Of a stretch of DNA of 7,956 nucleotides, positions 6,074 to 7,956 are shown piece after piece; positions within the stretch are counted from its first letter, which is position 1, and every line of letters starts with the position of its first letter. Source of the stretch: Salinisphaera sp. UBA6602 (lineage in GTDB: Bacteria > Pseudomonadota > Gammaproteobacteria > Nevskiales > Salinisphaeraceae); the NCBI GenBank assembly GCA_002433465.1, contig DJIE01000167.1, forward strand, positions 10,174-18,129, in the 5' to 3' direction. Under the pieces are notes generated by a model. It made no database searches, was not told where the DNA came from, and saw only the letters and a program-made list of their open reading frames with translations. Both the position numbers and the translations under genes were made by a program.

Positions 6074-6568
6074 ATGGGCTGGCTCGCCGCGCTTGCGGTC
6101 GTCGTGGTGGTGGCACTCGCCGGCTATGCCGGCTGGCTGTGGTGGCGCGTGCTCAATCAGCAAAAAGAGCGCGAAACCCACAACGCGGCGGTTCTCGCCG
6201 AAACCGAGGCCGACCTGGAACACAGCATGGCCATCATTGCCGACAGCCTGCTTACCGGCGAGCTGAATCTCTCCGAAGGCGCGATACGGCTCAAGGTACT
6301 GCTTGACCACTACCACGCGCCGGGTGGCGCCCAGGCCGATTATCCGGCGATCTACAGCCTGTTTCTGTCCACGTCCAACATGCCGCGCGGTGAAGCACGC
6401 GATGCCTGGCCGCGTGCCGAGATACGGCGTATGGATCGTGAACGCGAAATGCTCGAAGTGGCGGCCAGGGATGCCGTGCTCGACGAAGCGGCCCGACTGC
6501 GTCAGCGCTTCGGGGTGCCCAGCGGCCGGGAAGGGCTGGCGTCGGCGCGGCCGGTTGACGCCGCCTGA
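6074..6568 (+). CDS. DUF2489 domain-containing, membrane-anchored protein
   Basis: A 164-residue protein with one N-terminal transmembrane helix (about residues 3-25, valine/alanine-rich, ending in WLWWR) followed by a cytoplasmic, helical, charged domain. The segment TGELNLSEGAIRLKVLLDHY (61-80) matches the conserved core of DUF2489, a gammaproteobacterial family of unknown function. Later helices (DREREMLEVAARDAVLDEAA, 121-140) are strongly charged and may form a coiled coil. Positive residues right after the helix suggest N-out/C-in topology. The ATG at 6074 is chosen; a GTG immediately before it at 6071 would add one residue. The start lies 6 bases after the stop of the exported-protein gene, so translation is probably coupled. 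The family name was assigned by recognition, not by a search. Confidence 0.82.
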   Translation: MGWLAALAVVVVVALAGYAGWLWWRVLNQQKERETHNAAVLAETEADLEHSMAIIADSLLTGELNLSEGAIRLKVLLDHYHAPGGAQADYPAIYSLFLSTSNMPRGEARDAWPRAEIRRMDREREMLEVAARDAVLDEAARLRQRFGVPSGREGLASARPVDAA

Positions 6569-6574
6569 CGGCCG

Positions 6575-6593
6575 CCGGTCAAATGGTGACCGG
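6575..6593 (+). terminator. Hairpin just after the DUF2489 gene, possible terminator
   Basis: CCGGTCA (6575-6581) and TGACCGG (6587-6593) form a perfect 7-bp stem around AATGG, starting 6 bases after the stop codon. There is no T-tract after it, so it may stabilise the 3' end or work with Rho rather than terminate by itself. Confidence 0.4.
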
Positions 6594-6659
6594 TCGAAAG
6601 TCTCTGATGTCGGGCTAGGATCTGCCTGAAGCGCAGGGCCGAAGGGACGCGCTATATTT

Positions 6660-6741
6660 TTCCGCAATCCGGCGTTGCAGCGCGCTCATGTAGCTTCGCT
6701 ACACAACGCGCACTGCGCTTTCCATTCGAATTGTTGCGGAA
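6660..6741. repeat. Nested inverted-repeat element in the convergent gap
   Basis: The outer arms TTCCGCAA (6660-6667) and TTGCGGAA (6734-6741) are exact inverse copies. Inside them GCGCG (6680-6684) pairs with CGCGC (6707-6711), and at the centre TGTAGC (6689-6694) pairs with GCTACA (6698-6703) around a TTC loop. GCA (6677-6679) with TGC (6714-6716) can add to the middle stem. The central 9-mer GCTTCGCTA is also the heart of the hairpin at 90-111. There is no open frame of note here, and no transposase. It could be an extragenic repeat, a miniature mobile element remnant or a structured RNA. Confidence 0.5.
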
Positions 6742-6753
6742 CAAACGCACGAA

Positions 6754-6765
6754 GCGGCTTGCCGC
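6754..6765 (-). terminator. Weak terminator-like hairpin after uup
   Basis: Read on the minus strand, GCGGC-AA-GCCGC lies just past the uup stop and is followed by TTCGTGCGTTTGTT. In practice the stem is 4 bp with a CAAG loop. The T-richness is moderate, so this is only a possible terminator. Confidence 0.3.
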
Positions 6766-6768
6766 GAA

Positions 6769-7956
6769 TCAGCCCTGGCGCGCCTCCAAAGCTTCCCACC
6801 GCTCCAGGGCGTTTTCCAGATCGCTCTGCGCCTTGCCCAACGCTTCGGTCTTGCGTTTGATCTCGTCGGCCGGGCGATCGTAGAAGCCGGATTCACCGAA
6901 CTCGGCCTCGAAGCCTTCGATTTTCGTTTCCAGCTTTTCGATCGTGTCCGGCAGGGTGCGCAGCTCCTTGCGCTCGGCGCTGCTCAGCGGATTGGCCGGC
7001 TTGGGCTTGGGTGCGGGCTGGGCAGCCTGGGCGGCGGGTTTGGCCTTCTTGTTCGCTGCCGGCGCGGGCTCGGCCGCGCGCGGACGCTGGCGTAGCCAGT
7101 CGGTATAGCCGCCGACATAGTCATTGACCTCGCCGTTGCCTTCGAACACGAGGCTGCTGGTGACCACGTTGTCCAAAAAAGCACGATCATGCGAAACGAG
7201 CAGCAGGGTGCCTTCGTAGCTCATCAGCCGTTCTTCGAGCAGCTCAAGGGTTTCCACGTCGAGATCGTTAGTGGGCTCGTCCATGATCAGCAGATTGGCT
7301 GGGCGGGTGAACAGCTTGGCCAGCAGCAGCCGGTTGCGTTCACCGCCGGAGAGCACGTGCGTGGGGCTGCGCGCGCGCTTGGGCGAGAACAGAAAGTCCT
7401 GCAGATAACTCATCACGTGCCGGTCCTGGCCGTTGATGGTGATCGAGGAGCGTCCCTGCGCCACGTTGTCGAGCACGCTGATGGAGTCGTCGAGCGCGGC
7501 GCGATGCTGGTCGAAATGGGCGATATCGAGATTGGTGCCCAGCTTGATGGTGCCGGCATCGGGCTCGATACGGCCGAGCAGCAGGTTGATGAGCGTGGTC
7601 TTGCCGCAGCCGTTGGGGCCGATGATGCCGACCTTGTCGCCGCGCTGGATCACCGTCGACAGATTGTTGACGATCGGTTTTTCGTTGCCGGCGTCGCGCC
7701 AGGTGTAGGCCAGGTTTTCGGCCACGATCACATGCTTGCCCGAACGTGCGGCGTCCTGGGTGACGATGTTGGCCGTGCCGCCGCGTTCACGACGTTCGGC
7801 ACGCTCGGCGCGCATGGCCTTCAAGGCACGAACACGGCCTTCGTTACGGGTACGCCGGGCCTTGATGCCCTGGCGAATCCAGACTTCTTCCTGGGCAAGG
7901 CGCTTGTCGAACAAGGCGTTGGCCTTCTCTTCGTCGGCCAGCATCTTTTCCTTGCC
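6769..7956 (-). CDS. uup: ABC-F ATPase Uup, C-terminal 395 residues (5' end outside the window)
   Basis: Uup is a soluble ABC-F protein with two ATPase cassettes and no membrane domain. It associates with ribosomes and with branched DNA, and its loss in Escherichia coli raises precise excision of transposons. Visible here are the end of the inter-cassette linker, with the hallmark EEVWIRQGIKARRTRNEGRV segment (7887-7828), and then the whole second cassette: Walker A GPNGCGKTT (7620-7594), signature LSGGERNRLLLAKLF (7353-7309), Walker B LLIMDEPTNDLD (7293-7258) and the H-loop SHDR (7194-7183). An Ala/Pro/Lys-rich linker (about 7092-6985) joins a C-terminal charged coiled coil (about 6984-6775), the DNA-binding domain that separates Uup from other ABC-F proteins. 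The frame is open through the right edge, so the first cassette is missing only because of the window boundary. The methionine at 7944 is internal, not the start. Confidence 0.95.
   Translation of the reverse strand, partial: GKEKMLADEEKANALFDKRLAQEEVWIRQGIKARRTRNEGRVRALKAMRAERAERRERGGTANIVTQDAARSGKHVIVAENLAYTWRDAGNEKPIVNNLSTVIQRGDKVGIIGPNGCGKTTLINLLLGRIEPDAGTIKLGTNLDIAHFDQHRAALDDSISVLDNVAQGRSSITINGQDRHVMSYLQDFLFSPKRARSPTHVLSGGERNRLLLAKLFTRPANLLIMDEPTNDLDVETLELLEERLMSYEGTLLLVSHDRAFLDNVVTSSLVFEGNGEVNDYVGGYTDWLRQRPRAAEPAPAANKKAKPAAQAAQPAPKPKPANPLSSAERKELRTLPDTIEKLETKIEGFEAEFGESGFYDRPADEIKRKTEALGKAQSDLENALERWEALEARQG

Noticed and set aside
3998..6667. A very long (889-codon) open frame on the minus strand, antisense to htpG and the exported-protein and DUF2489 genes
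   Set aside because: It runs opposite to three genes with clear protein features, its translation shows no recognisable domain, and such antisense frames arise from strong G/C bias at third codon positions.

Overview
This is an ordinary chromosomal stretch from a GC-rich gammaproteobacterium. The evidence is the C-terminal part of an Uup-type ABC-F ATPase, a canonical bacterial Hsp90 (HtpG), a DUF2489 membrane protein and strongly G/C-biased third codon positions. A halophilic or marine lineage such as Salinisphaera would fit the acidic HtpG, but that is a guess. There are no tRNA or rRNA genes, no CRISPR array, no insertion sequence and no phage gene.

Layout. Positions 1-127 are a cluster of extragenic palindromes cut by the left edge. 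A leftward gene (184-1245) then encodes a two-domain protein, a VOC/glyoxalase-fold domain joined in one frame to a DUF429 predicted-nuclease domain. Diverging from it is a zinc-dependent medium-chain alcohol dehydrogenase (1372-2388). A convergent 88-bp gap with hairpins separates this from a leftward pair: a small stand-alone VOC protein (2477-2806) and, 6 bp upstream of it, an unrecognised 138-residue protein (2813-3229). The divergent region 3230-3418 holds a perfect 12-bp palindrome, a sigma-32-like -35 box and a leader with two mutually exclusive hairpins. htpG follows (3419-5338) and ends at a clear intrinsic terminator (5396-5419). A rightward pair comes next: a signal-peptide protein of unknown function (5495-6067) and a DUF2489 membrane-anchored protein (6074-6568). 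A 200-bp convergent gap contains hairpins and a nested inverted-repeat element (6660-6741). The window closes with leftward uup, whose 5' part lies off the right edge.

How the genes fit together. The window looks like several short housekeeping or stress transcription units rather than one pathway. HtpG is a heat-shock chaperone. The Zn-ADH and the two VOC-fold proteins could all handle small carbonyl or electrophilic compounds, but only their proximity suggests that. Uup is a ribosome- and DNA-associated ABC-F ATPase. The least ordinary items are the VOC-DUF429 fusion, the palindrome placed inside a candidate promoter spacer upstream of the unrecognised gene, and the structured non-coding elements. 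I see no convincing sign of a new multi-gene system.
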